This document shows, one piece after another, positions 7,309-15,983 of a stretch of DNA of 25,458 bases. Source of the DNA: a virus. The stretch spans positions 1 through 25,458 of the IMG/VR virus record IMGVR_UViG_3300006919_000392. One strand, 5' to 3'. Within the stretch, counting starts at the first letter, position 1. Each line of letters begins with the position of its first letter. A program made the translations under genes and the position numbers. The notes beneath the pieces are model-generated. The model ran no database searches and had not been told where the DNA came from. It worked only from the letters and a program-made list of their open reading frames with translations.

Positions 7309-7338
7309 TACTAAATACAATTAGCATAGTATTTAGTA
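7309..7338. promoter_or_regulatory. Face-to-face late promoters in an inverted repeat
   Basis: TACTAAATAC (7309-7318) and its exact inverse GTATTTAGTA (7329-7338) are separated by 10 bases. Each arm contains CTAAATAC, the late-promoter-like motif found upstream of other virion genes in this window. The plus-strand copy would serve the tape-measure gene at 7384 and the minus-strand copy would serve gp26 at 7274. With late start sites about six bases past the motif, both transcripts would begin in the 10-base centre and run outward through the opposite element. Confidence 0.65.
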
Positions 7339-7383
7339 GACCGAAAAACCGGCTATAAAAAACTTAAAGAGACTCATTAATAT

Positions 7384-10300
7384 ATGGCTATGGATGATTT
7401 TGACCCAGAAGTAATGCGAGAACTGCTTGGTAATTTAGAAGCATTAAGTGCCTCTTTGGGCCCATTGGCTGTAAAAATGGGACAAATGAGTGGGAGTATA
7501 GATCAAACAGGAGCCGCTGTCAATAAAGAAGGCGAAGCAATAAAAGCAAACGTCAAAGTTAGAGAAGGTGAATCTAAAGCAGTACAGGCTTCTCGTCAGG
7601 CTCAACAAGAACTAACCGCAGCCAGTGAAGCATTACAAGCCGGCTTTACTAACCTTAAAGGAGCTACAGTATCTTTTGCTGATGCTCTTTTAAAAGGCGA
7701 AGGACAGTTTGCATCTTATAACAAAGCAATAGATGGATTAGGTAATGCCGCTTTTGAAGCAGGTAAAGCCTTTGGTCCACTTGGTATGGCCATCGGCGGC
7801 GCAATAAAAGTCATTAGTAAAGTTGCACAAGCATTTACTGAACAAGCAGACGCACAAAATCAATTTGTTACTAGAATGTATGAGATGGGTGCGGTTTCAG
7901 GGCAGAACAGTGAAACACTTACTGACATGGCTAGAGCCGCAGGTTACGCCGCAGAAGATTTGGAAAGATTGGGACCAATCTTTAAAGCCGCAGGTCAAGG
8001 CTTAACTACATTAGGTGGCACAACTGGCGAAGGTACAGAAGCATTTGGAAGATTACTCAAAGCCGCTAATGAAAATGAACGTGCATTCTATAGAATAGGT
8101 TATTCTTTAGAAGAACTGCAAGAAACGCAGGGCGCATATGTAGAACTTCAAAGACAATCGGGTATTAATTTACAACAGCGTGGGTTTGATGAAGCAAAAC
8201 TTGCCAAAGACTCTTTAAACTATGCTAAAAATTTAAGAATGTTGTCAGACTTAACAGGTAAGTCTGCTGAAACATTGCAAGCCGAACAACAAGCCGCTAG
8301 AAATGCATACGAAAACGTTATTGCTAACCGTAGAGACGAAGCAAATCTACGTAACCTACAAAATGAATTAGCACAAGAAACTAATGCAGAAAGAAGGGCA
8401 CAACTACAAGCAGAAATCGATGAGATGGAAAATGCATCTCAAGTTAGAAACGAAGCCATTGGTCGTATGGCTAACGATTTCGGTGATGAGTTTGGTCAGC
8501 AATTTGGTAAAGTATTACGTACAGGTGCGTTTGACGAATCAACTAAAGGTCTTGCAGTCTTAGGATTATCAGCCGCTGATCTTAAAAAGAAATTTGAGGG
8601 CGTAGAAGCAGGAACTCCTGAGTTTGATCGATTAATGGCTGAAACAGCACAAGAGATCAGACAAAAACAAGATGAAAGAATAGGACAGTTTGGTACATCA
8701 TTGCAATTTGGTGGTGAAGAATTAGGTAGACAATTAGGTCTTGCTAAAGAAGCAGTGATGGAAGGGGGCAAAATTGATCCTCAAGACGAAGTAGGTAGAC
8801 GAGAAGCCGCACAACGAGAAATCGATGAAAGAATGCAAAGTGGTGACGCACAGCGTGATGCAGCCGCGGCATTAATTGATACTGAACGTAATGTAAGAAC
8901 AGCCGCAGATGCCGCATTAGATGCACTTAACCCACTTACTAATGGATTTGATAAAGGTACAATAGCGTTAGAAGCACTAACTGTAGCCGCAGGTGTAGCC
9001 GCAGCCGCTATGGGCATGAGTGCCTTCTCTGGTGCAGGTGGTGCTGGCGGAATGATGAGCAAACTAGGCGGTTTGTTTCGAGGTGGCGGAGCAGCCGCAA
9101 GTGCAATGTCTGGTGCAGGTGGCGCCTTAGGGTCAGCAGGAGTTAAAGCATTAGGTGCAGTAGGAAAATTAGCAGGTCCTCTAGCCGCAGTAGTCGAAGT
9201 TGGTAAAGGTGTTTATTCTGCTATGGAAGGCAGAGAACGTGCGGAAGAAAATTTAGCCGAAGGCAAGATTTCAGAAGAAGAAGCAGACAGAAGAAAGACA
9301 CAAGCAACATCTGAAGGTGCAGGCCAAGCAATAGGTGGTGCAGGTGGTGCTTTAGCAGGCGCAGCCGCTGGTGCCGCAATTGGATCAGTTGTCCCTGTTA
9401 TCGGTACTGCTATCGGTGGTATTATAGGTGGTATTGCAGGCGCCTGGTTAGGTAGTGAAGGCGGTGAAGCAATCGGTGGTGCATTAGGCGAAGCAATGAC
9501 CATTACTCCAGAAATGGAAGAATACAATAGAGCCAACTTAGACTTAGTTTCACAAATGGGTATCTACAATGAAAATTGGTTAGGTGCTAGTGAAGTTAAT
9601 ATGGAAGCGTTACGTGCAGGTATTGAAGAAGGCACAGTAACTAAAGACATGGTCCAAGCAATGATGATGGACAATGATCTAACTGACCAGCAACTACAAG
9701 AACTTACAGATATAGCCGCAGGCATGGAAGGACCCGGTGTTGATGCATTAACAGCAGGCGCCAGTGAAGAAGAAATGGCTGCTATGCTTGCTGAAAGAGA
9801 GCAACGACAATCAGACCTTATCGCAGAACAACAACAAGCAGTCGCTGACCAAATAGTAGCAGAAGAACAAGAACGTGTAGAAAGAGAACGTTTGCTTGCA
9901 GAACAAAGAGAAAACGAAGCAGAACAAGCACAGTTAATAAGAGAACAGCGTCTTGCTGATGCTGAAAGAAAACGCCAAGAAGAAGCACTTGCTCAAGGTG
10001 CGGAAGAAGCAAACGCCGCTCTAGCCGCTTTATCAGGTCAAGCAGGAGATGCTATTGAAACTGCATCTGAAAGTATGGTAACTGCCGCGGGAGAACTAAC
10101 GTTAGAAGGCGCTGAGGGAGAATTAGGGGGAGAAGTAGGCAAAACTATGACGCCTATAATGGCTGCCATGTTTCCTGGTTTTGGCGTATTACCAAATCTA
10201 TTTGAAAAAGTCAGTAATTACTTAAATCCTGAAAGCGAAGAAGGTGAAACAGAAAAAGAAAGTTCTATTATGGACTTAGCCAAGAAAGCAACAATGGCTA

Positions 10301-11145
10301 TTCCAGGTGTAGGATTGTTAGCAAGTGCCGGTGAAGGCTTAATGAGTCTATTTAACCAAGAACCTGACTTAGAAACAGTAGAAGGTAGACGAGAACTATT
10401 TGCTGAAGGCACCGATGAAGAATGGGCACAACAAACAGGCGGTGCATTAGGTGGTTACTTACAACATCTACAAAATGAATTAGAAATAATAGGGCTTGAT
10501 GCTACTACAGCCACTGAAGAACAAATGGCTGTTGTTAAAGAAAATGCTAAACGTGCATTCTTAGATGACAAATATGGTCAGGAAATCACATCAGAACAGT
10601 CAATGGTAACAGAAAGTTCAGATGATGCATATTCTAAACAATTTGACGATTATATTAAATCTGTTAACGCATTGGGTGAAGTATTAATTACTAAAACTCG
10701 GTCAACAACAGACGATGATGGCAATTATATTTCAGAAAAAATTATGGAGTATGCCAATACTGTAGAAGGGTCATTAGATCGTGCAGATGGCAACATCAGA
10801 GATTATTATAACGAAGCGACCGGTGAAGAATCATATGAAAGAACCGGTGACCTAGCAACACATGAATTTGTTGACGTATGGAATACTTCAACTGAAGCAT
10901 TAACAACTGCATCTACAGCAATTGCTGATGCTATTAAAGCACAAGAAGAAGTAGTAGAAGAAAAAACAACTAGCGAAACAGCCGCAGGAACAACACCAGG
11001 TGCAACAGATCAGTACATAGAACAGTTACTTGCCCAAAATCAACAACTAATGGGATTGATGGAAAACCGTTTAGGATCAATAGCCGGCAAACTGGAAGAT
11101 GCAAATGACATTAACAATAAAATCTTACAGTATGGTAGGGTGTAA
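7384..11145 (+). CDS. Large tape-measure-like virion protein
   Basis: This is the longest gene of the window (1253 residues). The first 150 residues are helical and Ala/Gln/Lys-rich. A conserved-looking segment with YEMGAVSGQNSETLTDMA follows (about 160-280), then charged helices, a first Gly/Ala-rich part (about 525-600), and a glycine-zipper stretch GGAGGALAGAAAGAAIGSVV plus TAIGGIIGGIAGAWLGSEGG (about 645-700) that could insert into a membrane. A strongly charged coiled coil rich in EQ and ER repeats covers about 797-882. Length, coiled coils and hydrophobic zipper fit a tail tape measure or ejected internal protein, and the gp26/gp51 neighbour supports a tail role. It is about twice the length of T4 gp29 and I see no clear gp29 signature. 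Confidence 0.5.
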   Translation: MAMDDFDPEVMRELLGNLEALSASLGPLAVKMGQMSGSIDQTGAAVNKEGEAIKANVKVREGESKAVQASRQAQQELTAASEALQAGFTNLKGATVSFADALLKGEGQFASYNKAIDGLGNAAFEAGKAFGPLGMAIGGAIKVISKVAQAFTEQADAQNQFVTRMYEMGAVSGQNSETLTDMARAAGYAAEDLERLGPIFKAAGQGLTTLGGTTGEGTEAFGRLLKAANENERAFYRIGYSLEELQETQGAYVELQRQSGINLQQRGFDEAKLAKDSLNYAKNLRMLSDLTGKSAETLQAEQQAARNAYENVIANRRDEANLRNLQNELAQETNAERRAQLQAEIDEMENASQVRNEAIGRMANDFGDEFGQQFGKVLRTGAFDESTKGLAVLGLSAADLKKKFEGVEAGTPEFDRLMAETAQEIRQKQDERIGQFGTSLQFGGEELGRQLGLAKEAVMEGGKIDPQDEVGRREAAQREIDERMQSGDAQRDAAAALIDTERNVRTAADAALDALNPLTNGFDKGTIALEALTVAAGVAAAAMGMSAFSGAGGAGGMMSKLGGLFRGGGAAASAMSGAGGALGSAGVKALGAVGKLAGPLAAVVEVGKGVYSAMEGRERAEENLAEGKISEEEADRRKTQATSEGAGQAIGGAGGALAGAAAGAAIGSVVPVIGTAIGGIIGGIAGAWLGSEGGEAIGGALGEAMTITPEMEEYNRANLDLVSQMGIYNENWLGASEVNMEALRAGIEEGTVTKDMVQAMMMDNDLTDQQLQELTDIAAGMEGPGVDALTAGASEEEMAAMLAEREQRQSDLIAEQQQAVADQIVAEEQERVERERLLAEQRENEAEQAQLIREQRLADAERKRQEEALAQGAEEANAALAALSGQAGDAIETASESMVTAAGELTLEGAEGELGGEVGKTMTPIMAAMFPGFGVLPNLFEKVSNYLNPESEEGETEKESSIMDLAKKATMAIPGVGLLASAGEGLMSLFNQEPDLETVEGRRELFAEGTDEEWAQQTGGALGGYLQHLQNELEIIGLDATTATEEQMAVVKENAKRAFLDDKYGQEITSEQSMVTESSDDAYSKQFDDYIKSVNALGEVLITKTRSTTDDDGNYISEKIMEYANTVEGSLDRADGNIRDYYNEATGEESYERTGDLATHEFVDVWNTSTEALTTASTAIADAIKAQEEVVEEKTTSETAAGTTPGATDQYIEQLLAQNQQLMGLMENRLGSIAGKLEDANDINNKILQYGRV

Positions 11146-11152
11146 CTAAATA
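11146..11152 (+). promoter_or_regulatory. Late-promoter-like CTAAATA before portal gene
   Basis: CTAAATATA begins two bases after the stop region of the tape-measure candidate and 26 bases before the portal ATG. It shares the CTAAATA core with elements before 7384, 13351 and 19573. Confidence 0.5.
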
Positions 11153-11171
11153 TAATATAAGAGATAAAAGA

Positions 11172-12953
11172 ATGCCTTTAACTAAGAAATTTACAAACAA
11201 AAGCGGTCAGTCAAGTCCGATATCAGGAGCCAATAGCAATTCACGTGCTTGGAACGGTGTTGGGCCTAGTGAAACGCCTTATGTAAGTACAGACTTCGGT
11301 TATAAGAATTACATGAGTAGACTTCCAGAAGTTTACACAGGTCACCCTAACAGAATCGAAAGATACAATCAATACGAAATGATGGATGTCGATGCAGAAA
11401 TTAATGCATGTTTAGACATCATTGCAGAATTCAGTACACAGAGAAATGAACATAACAAAACGCCTTTCTCTTTTGAGTTTAAAGAAGATCCAACTCCACA
11501 CGAAGTAGAGTTACTTGCAAAACAGTTACAACAATGGTGTAAACTTAATGAGTTTGACACTAGAATGTTTAAGATTTTTAGAAACACAATTAAGTACGGA
11601 GATCAAGTTTTTGTAAGAGATCCAGAAAACTTTAAACTGTACTGGGTTGATATGGTTAAAATCATTAAAGTTATTGTCAATGAAAGTGAAGGTAAATTGC
11701 CTGATCAATATGTTATTAAAGACATTAACATTAACTTACAAAATCTCACAGTAGCACAAAAAACAAACACAGACTTTGCCGCTAATCCAACAACTGGATT
11801 AGGTGGTACAGGTGGCGGTGGTGGTGCAGGCGGCGGCGGTTATACTGTACCATCGATGCCTTACAACACATCAGGAAGTAGATTTACTTTAGGTCAAGCA
11901 GAGTCAGCAATTGATGCAAAGCATGTTGTTCACTTATCGTTGACTGAAGGATTAGATCGATTTTGGCCATTTGGACAATCTATCTTAGAAAACATCTTTA
12001 AAGTATATAAGCAAAAAGAATTACTAGAAGACGCTATTTTAATCTATCGTGTACAACGTGCACCAGAACGTAGAATGTTTAAGATTGACGTAGGTAACAT
12101 GCCTAGTCACCTAGCAATGGCGTTTGTAGACAGAATTAAAAATGAGATTCACCAAAGACGTATTCCAAGTGTTCATGGTGGACAGTCTGTAGTTGATGCT
12201 ACATACAATCCACTATCAATGAATGAAGATTACTTTTTTCCAGTTACAGCAGAAGGTAGAGGATCGTCTATTGAAGTTCTTCCAGGCGGACAGAACTTAG
12301 GTGAGATTGATGACTTAAAATACTTTAATAATAGACTAGCACGTGGTTTGCGTGTCCCAAGTTCATATTTGCCCACAGGCCCAGATGACAACACAACACC
12401 TCTAAACGACGGTCGTGTTGGCACTGCTATGATACAAGAATTTAGATTTAATCAATATTGCGAAAGACTACAAAATTATATTTGTAGCAAACTTGACGAA
12501 GAATTTAAAATGTTTTTACGTTGGAGAGGATTCAATATTGATACTGGATTATTCAACTTAACATTTAATCCACCTCAAAACTTTGCCGCTTATCGTCAAA
12601 GCGAATTAGATACGGCAAGGGTATCTACATTTGCATCAATGGAAGCGTTTCCTTATATTAGTAAGCGTTTTGCGTTAGAAAGATTCTTGGGATTAACTGA
12701 AGAAGAACTTAAACGCAATGAAGAACTTTGGGGTGAAGAAAACACTGAAGCAAATGATCAGGATCCTGAAGGGTCTGACCTCAGAAATGTTGGTGTTTCT
12801 ACTGGTGACTTTGACTCAGATATTGAGACTAATGATGAAATAGAAGCAGGTGATGAATTAGAAGATGCTGGAGCAGAAGGATTAGATGTTGCAGGCCCAG
12901 TTGCAGGACCAGAAGCCGCACCTGCAGGCGGAATGCCTCCCCCGGTCACCTAA
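11172..12953 (+). CDS. 20: Portal vertex protein gp20
   Basis: This is the dodecameric portal through which DNA enters the head. Highly characteristic gp20 segments are present: MMDVDAEINACLDIIAEFST, EGLDRFWPFGQSILENIFKV with RVQRAPERRMFKIDVGN after it, MNEDYFFPVTAEGRGS with EVLPGGQNLGEIDDLKYF, and LRVPSSYLPTG. The length of 593 is somewhat longer than T4 gp20 (about 524). A glycine-rich run (GLGGTGGGGGAGGGG, residues about 211-225) interrupts the middle of the protein, and the tail is acidic then Ala/Pro/Gly-rich. It heads the classical 20-21-22-23 head gene order. The ribosome site is AAGAGA. Confidence 0.96.
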   Translation: MPLTKKFTNKSGQSSPISGANSNSRAWNGVGPSETPYVSTDFGYKNYMSRLPEVYTGHPNRIERYNQYEMMDVDAEINACLDIIAEFSTQRNEHNKTPFSFEFKEDPTPHEVELLAKQLQQWCKLNEFDTRMFKIFRNTIKYGDQVFVRDPENFKLYWVDMVKIIKVIVNESEGKLPDQYVIKDININLQNLTVAQKTNTDFAANPTTGLGGTGGGGGAGGGGYTVPSMPYNTSGSRFTLGQAESAIDAKHVVHLSLTEGLDRFWPFGQSILENIFKVYKQKELLEDAILIYRVQRAPERRMFKIDVGNMPSHLAMAFVDRIKNEIHQRRIPSVHGGQSVVDATYNPLSMNEDYFFPVTAEGRGSSIEVLPGGQNLGEIDDLKYFNNRLARGLRVPSSYLPTGPDDNTTPLNDGRVGTAMIQEFRFNQYCERLQNYICSKLDEEFKMFLRWRGFNIDTGLFNLTFNPPQNFAAYRQSELDTARVSTFASMEAFPYISKRFALERFLGLTEEELKRNEELWGEENTEANDQDPEGSDLRNVGVSTGDFDSDIETNDEIEAGDELEDAGAEGLDVAGPVAGPEAAPAGGMPPPVT

Positions 12954-12955
12954 AA

Positions 12956-12963
12956 GATAAATA
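12956..12963 (+). promoter_or_regulatory. Late-promoter-like GATAAATA abutting the next start
   Basis: GATAAATAC lies between the portal stop and the ATG at 12969. A T4-type late start about six bases downstream would fall on or next to that ATG, giving a leaderless message for the small gene or an mRNA start for the acidic core gene downstream. Confidence 0.35.
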
Positions 12964-12968
12964 CTATT

Positions 12969-13199
12969 ATGAAATTAACTGAAATGTTTGATGCGCCCGT
13001 TCCCGGATTCCAAGATGTTGAAACAGACAACTCTAAACCTATCTGGAGAACCTCACGTAAAACAAAACTTACATTGCATCAAATTCGTAAATTACGTAAA
13101 ATGTTAGATGTAAGAAATTATGAAAAGGCAAAACATTTAGCAAAAGTTAGAAAACAGTATGGAGCAAAGCCGGAAGCAGAAGGCGCTCCTAGCATTTAA
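12969..13199 (+). CDS. Small basic protein between portal and prohead core genes
   Basis: The 76-residue protein has a middle rich in Lys and Arg: WRTSRKTKLTLHQIRKLRKM, then DVRNYEKAKHLAKVRKQYG. I do not recognise a named domain. The position directly after gp20 is where T4-like phages carry small prohead core genes (gp67 and gp68 in T4), and similar small basic proteins occur there in marine relatives, by memory. A role in the prohead core or DNA binding is possible but unproven. There is no ribosome site before the ATG. Only 15 bases separate it from the portal stop, so it is either coupled to gp20 or translated from a leaderless late transcript. Confidence 0.6.
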   Translation: MKLTEMFDAPVPGFQDVETDNSKPIWRTSRKTKLTLHQIRKLRKMLDVRNYEKAKHLAKVRKQYGAKPEAEGAPSI

Positions 13200-13222
13200 A
13201 ACTCTCCCGAAAACAGCCTAAA

Positions 13223-13310
13223 ATATGTGGTTGATACCATATATTACCGAAAATCTACCAAAAACGCAAAAAAGTAGCACTTAAAACGTACTTTTTATGA
13301 CTACGTGCTA
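13223..13310 (+). other. Hairpin cluster between small gene and acidic core gene
   Basis: The 150-base gap holds a 9-bp stem with one G-U pair (13223-13231 with 13236-13244), a stem AAAAAGTA/TACTTTTT (13269-13276 with 13289-13296) that resembles a terminator with its own T run, and a competing pairing TAGCAC/GTGCTA (13275-13280 with 13305-13310). The last arm overlaps the late-promoter motif CTAAATA. These could terminate the portal transcript before a fresh late promoter restarts transcription. Confidence 0.45.
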
Positions 13311-13314
13311 AATA
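13308..13314 (+). promoter_or_regulatory. Late-promoter-like CTAAATA before acidic core gene
   Basis: GCTAAATAAC lies 37 bases upstream of the ATG at 13351, with a good AGGAG ribosome site between them. The spacing matches the other CTAAATA elements of the window, and the preceding terminator-like hairpin supports a new transcription unit here. Confidence 0.55.
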
Positions 13315-13350
13315 ACTTTACAAAGCCATTTTTAAATCAGGAGACATATA

Positions 13351-14166
13351 ATGGACAATAAGAAATTTGATCAATTAATTGACCTCATTATTAATGAAGA
13401 TGAGGAGCAAGCAAAAGACCTTTTCCATGAAATCGTAGTAGAAAAATCTAAAGAGATTTACGAGTCAATCATGGAAGAAGAAATGATGGACGATGACCTC
13501 GAAGAAGGCATGGGCGGTCAAGTAGGTGATTTACTTGATGAGATCAATGCTGAAGAAGAAGGAGTCTCCGAAGAAGAAGAAGCAGAAGACGAAATTGACG
13601 TTGATTCTGAAGAAATTTTCGACATCGAAGGTGACGAAGATGAAGGTTCTTCTGAAGAAGTAGAAGATGCAGTTATTCGCATCGAAGACAAACTAGACGA
13701 ATTAATGGCTGAGTTTGAAGAAATGATGGGCAAAGAAGACGACCTAGAAGGTCGTGACGATGAAATGGACGCTGACCTAAAAGACATCGAAGATGAAGGC
13801 GGCGAAGAAGTTGACGTAGAAGTTGACGATGAAATGGTTGCTGAAGCAGATGACGAAGACGAAGAATTAGTCTCTGAAGCAGTAACTTTAAATAAAGTTC
13901 CAGTTCAATATCCACATGGTGGAGACAATGGTGAAAACACCAAAAGCCCAGTTGACGCTAACTCAGGCAGTGCAGGCATGGACAGCAAGCCCGTAGATTT
14001 TGCTAAAGGTGACGAGAAAGGTCGTTCAGCACCCCAAGCAAAAGACGTAGACGGTGCTTCTAGTTTCCAAAACAAGCCTGGACAAAAGAGTGTAAAACTC
14101 GGAAGTGCGCCTAAGCCCGTGACAGCACAGGCTTCTGGTGTTAATACTAAATCTGTTATAGACTAA
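13351..14166 (+). CDS. Highly acidic protein, candidate prohead core component
   Basis: Residues about 16-185 are dominated by Glu and Asp, with methionines in runs such as MEEEMMDDDLEEGMGG. The N-terminus FDQLIDLIINEDEEQAKDLFHE followed by IVVEKSKEIYESI forms amphipathic helices, and the last 85 residues are a Gly/Ser/Lys-rich tail. The location between gp20 and gp21 is that of the acidic prohead core proteins gp67/gp68 of T4, and the composition fits an internal scaffold protein later destroyed by gp21. It is much longer than T4 gp67, so I give no symbol. A strong AGGAG site and a late-promoter motif upstream suggest high expression. Confidence 0.6.
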   Translation: MDNKKFDQLIDLIINEDEEQAKDLFHEIVVEKSKEIYESIMEEEMMDDDLEEGMGGQVGDLLDEINAEEEGVSEEEEAEDEIDVDSEEIFDIEGDEDEGSSEEVEDAVIRIEDKLDELMAEFEEMMGKEDDLEGRDDEMDADLKDIEDEGGEEVDVEVDDEMVAEADDEDEELVSEAVTLNKVPVQYPHGGDNGENTKSPVDANSGSAGMDSKPVDFAKGDEKGRSAPQAKDVDGASSFQNKPGQKSVKLGSAPKPVTAQASGVNTKSVID

Positions 14167-14179
14167 GGAACTGATACAA

Positions 14180-14821
14180 ATGGCTTTGTATCTTAAGGAA
14201 CACTTAACATTCGACCGTGCAGAATTGGTGGTCGAATCTGTTAAAGAAGAAGGCAGTGATTTAAAAACTTTGTATATGCAAGGTATTTTTATTCAGGGTG
14301 GGGTAAAAAACGCTAATGAACGTGTTTACCCCGTTTCTGAAATTGAAACCGCTGTTGACACCCTTAATAGTCAAATCAGAGAAGGACATTCGGTCCTAGG
14401 CGAAGTAGATCATCCAGATGACTTAAAGATCAATTTAGATCGTGTATCACACATGATTACTAAGATGTGGATGGATGGTCCAAACGGGCTAGGAAAATTA
14501 AAGATTTTACCAACTCCAATGGGTAAGTTAGTTCAGACCATGTTGGAATCAGGGGTAAAACTTGGTGTTTCAAGTCGTGGTTCAGGTAATGTAAACGATT
14601 TGGATGGCCGAGTAAGTGATTTTGAAATAATCACAGTAGACATTGTTGCCCAACCCAGTGCTCCAAATGCATATCCCAAAGCAATTTATGAAGGTCTTAT
14701 GAATATGAGACACGGTCATAAAGTGTTAGAGATTGCAAGAGAAGCAAGAGGCAACAAGCAAGTAGAGAGGTTCTTAGGAGACGAAATTAAACGTCTCATT
14801 AAGGACTTAAAAATAGACTAA
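14180..14821 (+). CDS. 21: Prohead core protease gp21
   Basis: This serine protease matures the T4-type prohead by cutting scaffold and capsid proteins after (I/L)-x-E. The candidate catalytic His is H78 in GEVDHPD and the Ser is S131 or S132 in GVSSRGSG, spaced as in the T4 family. D154 in TVDIVAQPSAP may be the acid. The segment GGVKNANERVYP near residue 40 is also typical of phage prohead proteases. The length of 213 residues matches T4 gp21. It sits in canonical order between the acidic core protein and gp22, with an AAGGA site overlapping the end of the preceding gene. Confidence 0.93.
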   Translation: MALYLKEHLTFDRAELVVESVKEEGSDLKTLYMQGIFIQGGVKNANERVYPVSEIETAVDTLNSQIREGHSVLGEVDHPDDLKINLDRVSHMITKMWMDGPNGLGKLKILPTPMGKLVQTMLESGVKLGVSSRGSGNVNDLDGRVSDFEIITVDIVAQPSAPNAYPKAIYEGLMNMRHGHKVLEIAREARGNKQVERFLGDEIKRLIKDLKID

Positions 14822-14844
14822 ACTTTATTAGAGGGGAAATCAGC

Positions 14845-15951
14845 ATGTTAGATGCTATCAAACCATTAATTGATTCAGGTCTCATTAACGAAGACGTTGC
14901 AGGAGAAATTGATTCTGTTTGGAACGACAAGTTAAATGAAGCCAAAGATCAAGTTCGAGGTGAACTCCGTCAGGAATTCGCACAAAGATACGAACATGAC
15001 AGAAATGTGATGGTTGAAGCCCTTGATAAGATGATAACTGAGTCTCTAAGTGAAGAAATTAAAGAATTTCACGAGGAGAAGAAGGCAATCAACGAAGACC
15101 GCGTTAAAGCCAAAGTAAAACTTTCTGAGCAAGCAACAAAGTTTAATGAATTCATGGTTACTAAACTAGCCGAAGAAATCAAAGAACTACGTGCTGATCG
15201 CAAAGTTCAAATGGAAAACCAAGATAAACTTCAAACATTTATCGTGCAAGCACTAGCAAAAGAAATTAAAGAATTTGCTCAGGACAAGCAAGCAGTGGTT
15301 GAACAACGTGTTAAGTTGGTCGCAGAAGGTCGTGAAAAACTTGAAGCACTCAAACAGAAGTTTGTTGCTGAAAGTTCTAAGCGAGTTTCTAGTGCAGTTG
15401 CATCACATCTCAAAGGTGAATTGTCACAACTTAAAGAAGACATTCAAATTGCTAGAGAGAACTCATTTGGTCGTAAGATTTTTGAGACATTCGCATCAGA
15501 ATTCTCAACAACTTATTTAAATGATAAGGCTGAGACACGTAAAATTGTCAAGGCTTTTGAAGCAAAAGAGAAAGAACTAGCGGATTCAAAAGCCCAACTT
15601 GCGGAAGCAATGAAGGTAATTGAATCAAAAGACAGTGAAGTTCGCATTATTAAAGAGTCCACTCAGCGTGAAAAAGAACTAGATTCACTTTTAGAATCTT
15701 TGAACAAAGAAAAGGCTCATGTAATGAGAAGTTTGCTAGAAAGCGTCCAGACACCAAAATTGAAGGCCGCTTTTGATAAGTATTTACCAGCCGTACTAAA
15801 CACTGGAAGTGAAAAGAAAGCGAAAGCTCCTTTAACTGAAAGCGTTTCAGTAGCAGACGGTAATAAATCTGCCAAGAAGATTGAAAAAGAGACCGCTGAC
15901 GAGTCTTCAAACGTCATCGATCTCAAGCGTCTGGCAGGGCTTGCAAATTAA
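14845..15951 (+). CDS. 22: Prohead scaffolding core protein gp22
   Basis: This 368-residue protein is almost wholly charged helix with long coiled-coil character (for example SEEIKEFHEEKKAINEDRVK and similar repeats of EEIKE and KEIKEF), as expected for the main internal scaffold of the T4-type prohead. It lies between the protease that destroys it and the capsid gene, the usual place for gp22. Several I/L-x-E sites suitable for gp21 cleavage are present. The C-terminus NVIDLKRLAGLAN is hydrophobic and resembles the capsid-interacting tail of scaffolds in related phages. A GAGGGG ribosome site precedes the ATG. Confidence 0.87.
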   Translation: MLDAIKPLIDSGLINEDVAGEIDSVWNDKLNEAKDQVRGELRQEFAQRYEHDRNVMVEALDKMITESLSEEIKEFHEEKKAINEDRVKAKVKLSEQATKFNEFMVTKLAEEIKELRADRKVQMENQDKLQTFIVQALAKEIKEFAQDKQAVVEQRVKLVAEGREKLEALKQKFVAESSKRVSSAVASHLKGELSQLKEDIQIARENSFGRKIFETFASEFSTTYLNDKAETRKIVKAFEAKEKELADSKAQLAEAMKVIESKDSEVRIIKESTQREKELDSLLESLNKEKAHVMRSLLESVQTPKLKAAFDKYLPAVLNTGSEKKAKAPLTESVSVADGNKSAKKIEKETADESSNVIDLKRLAGLAN

Positions 15952-15983
15952 TTAATACGAAGACATATTAGGAGAAATAAACC

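Noticed and set aside
9213-9536. Minus-strand Pro/Ala-rich open frame in the tape-measure gene
   Set aside because: It is the antisense of a Gly/Ala-rich coding stretch and shows only reversed composition, not protein-like features.
13518-13915. Minus-strand Ser-rich and Leu/Arg-rich open frames in the acidic core gene
   Set aside because: These are the antisense of GAA/GAC-rich coding sequence, and there are no start signals.
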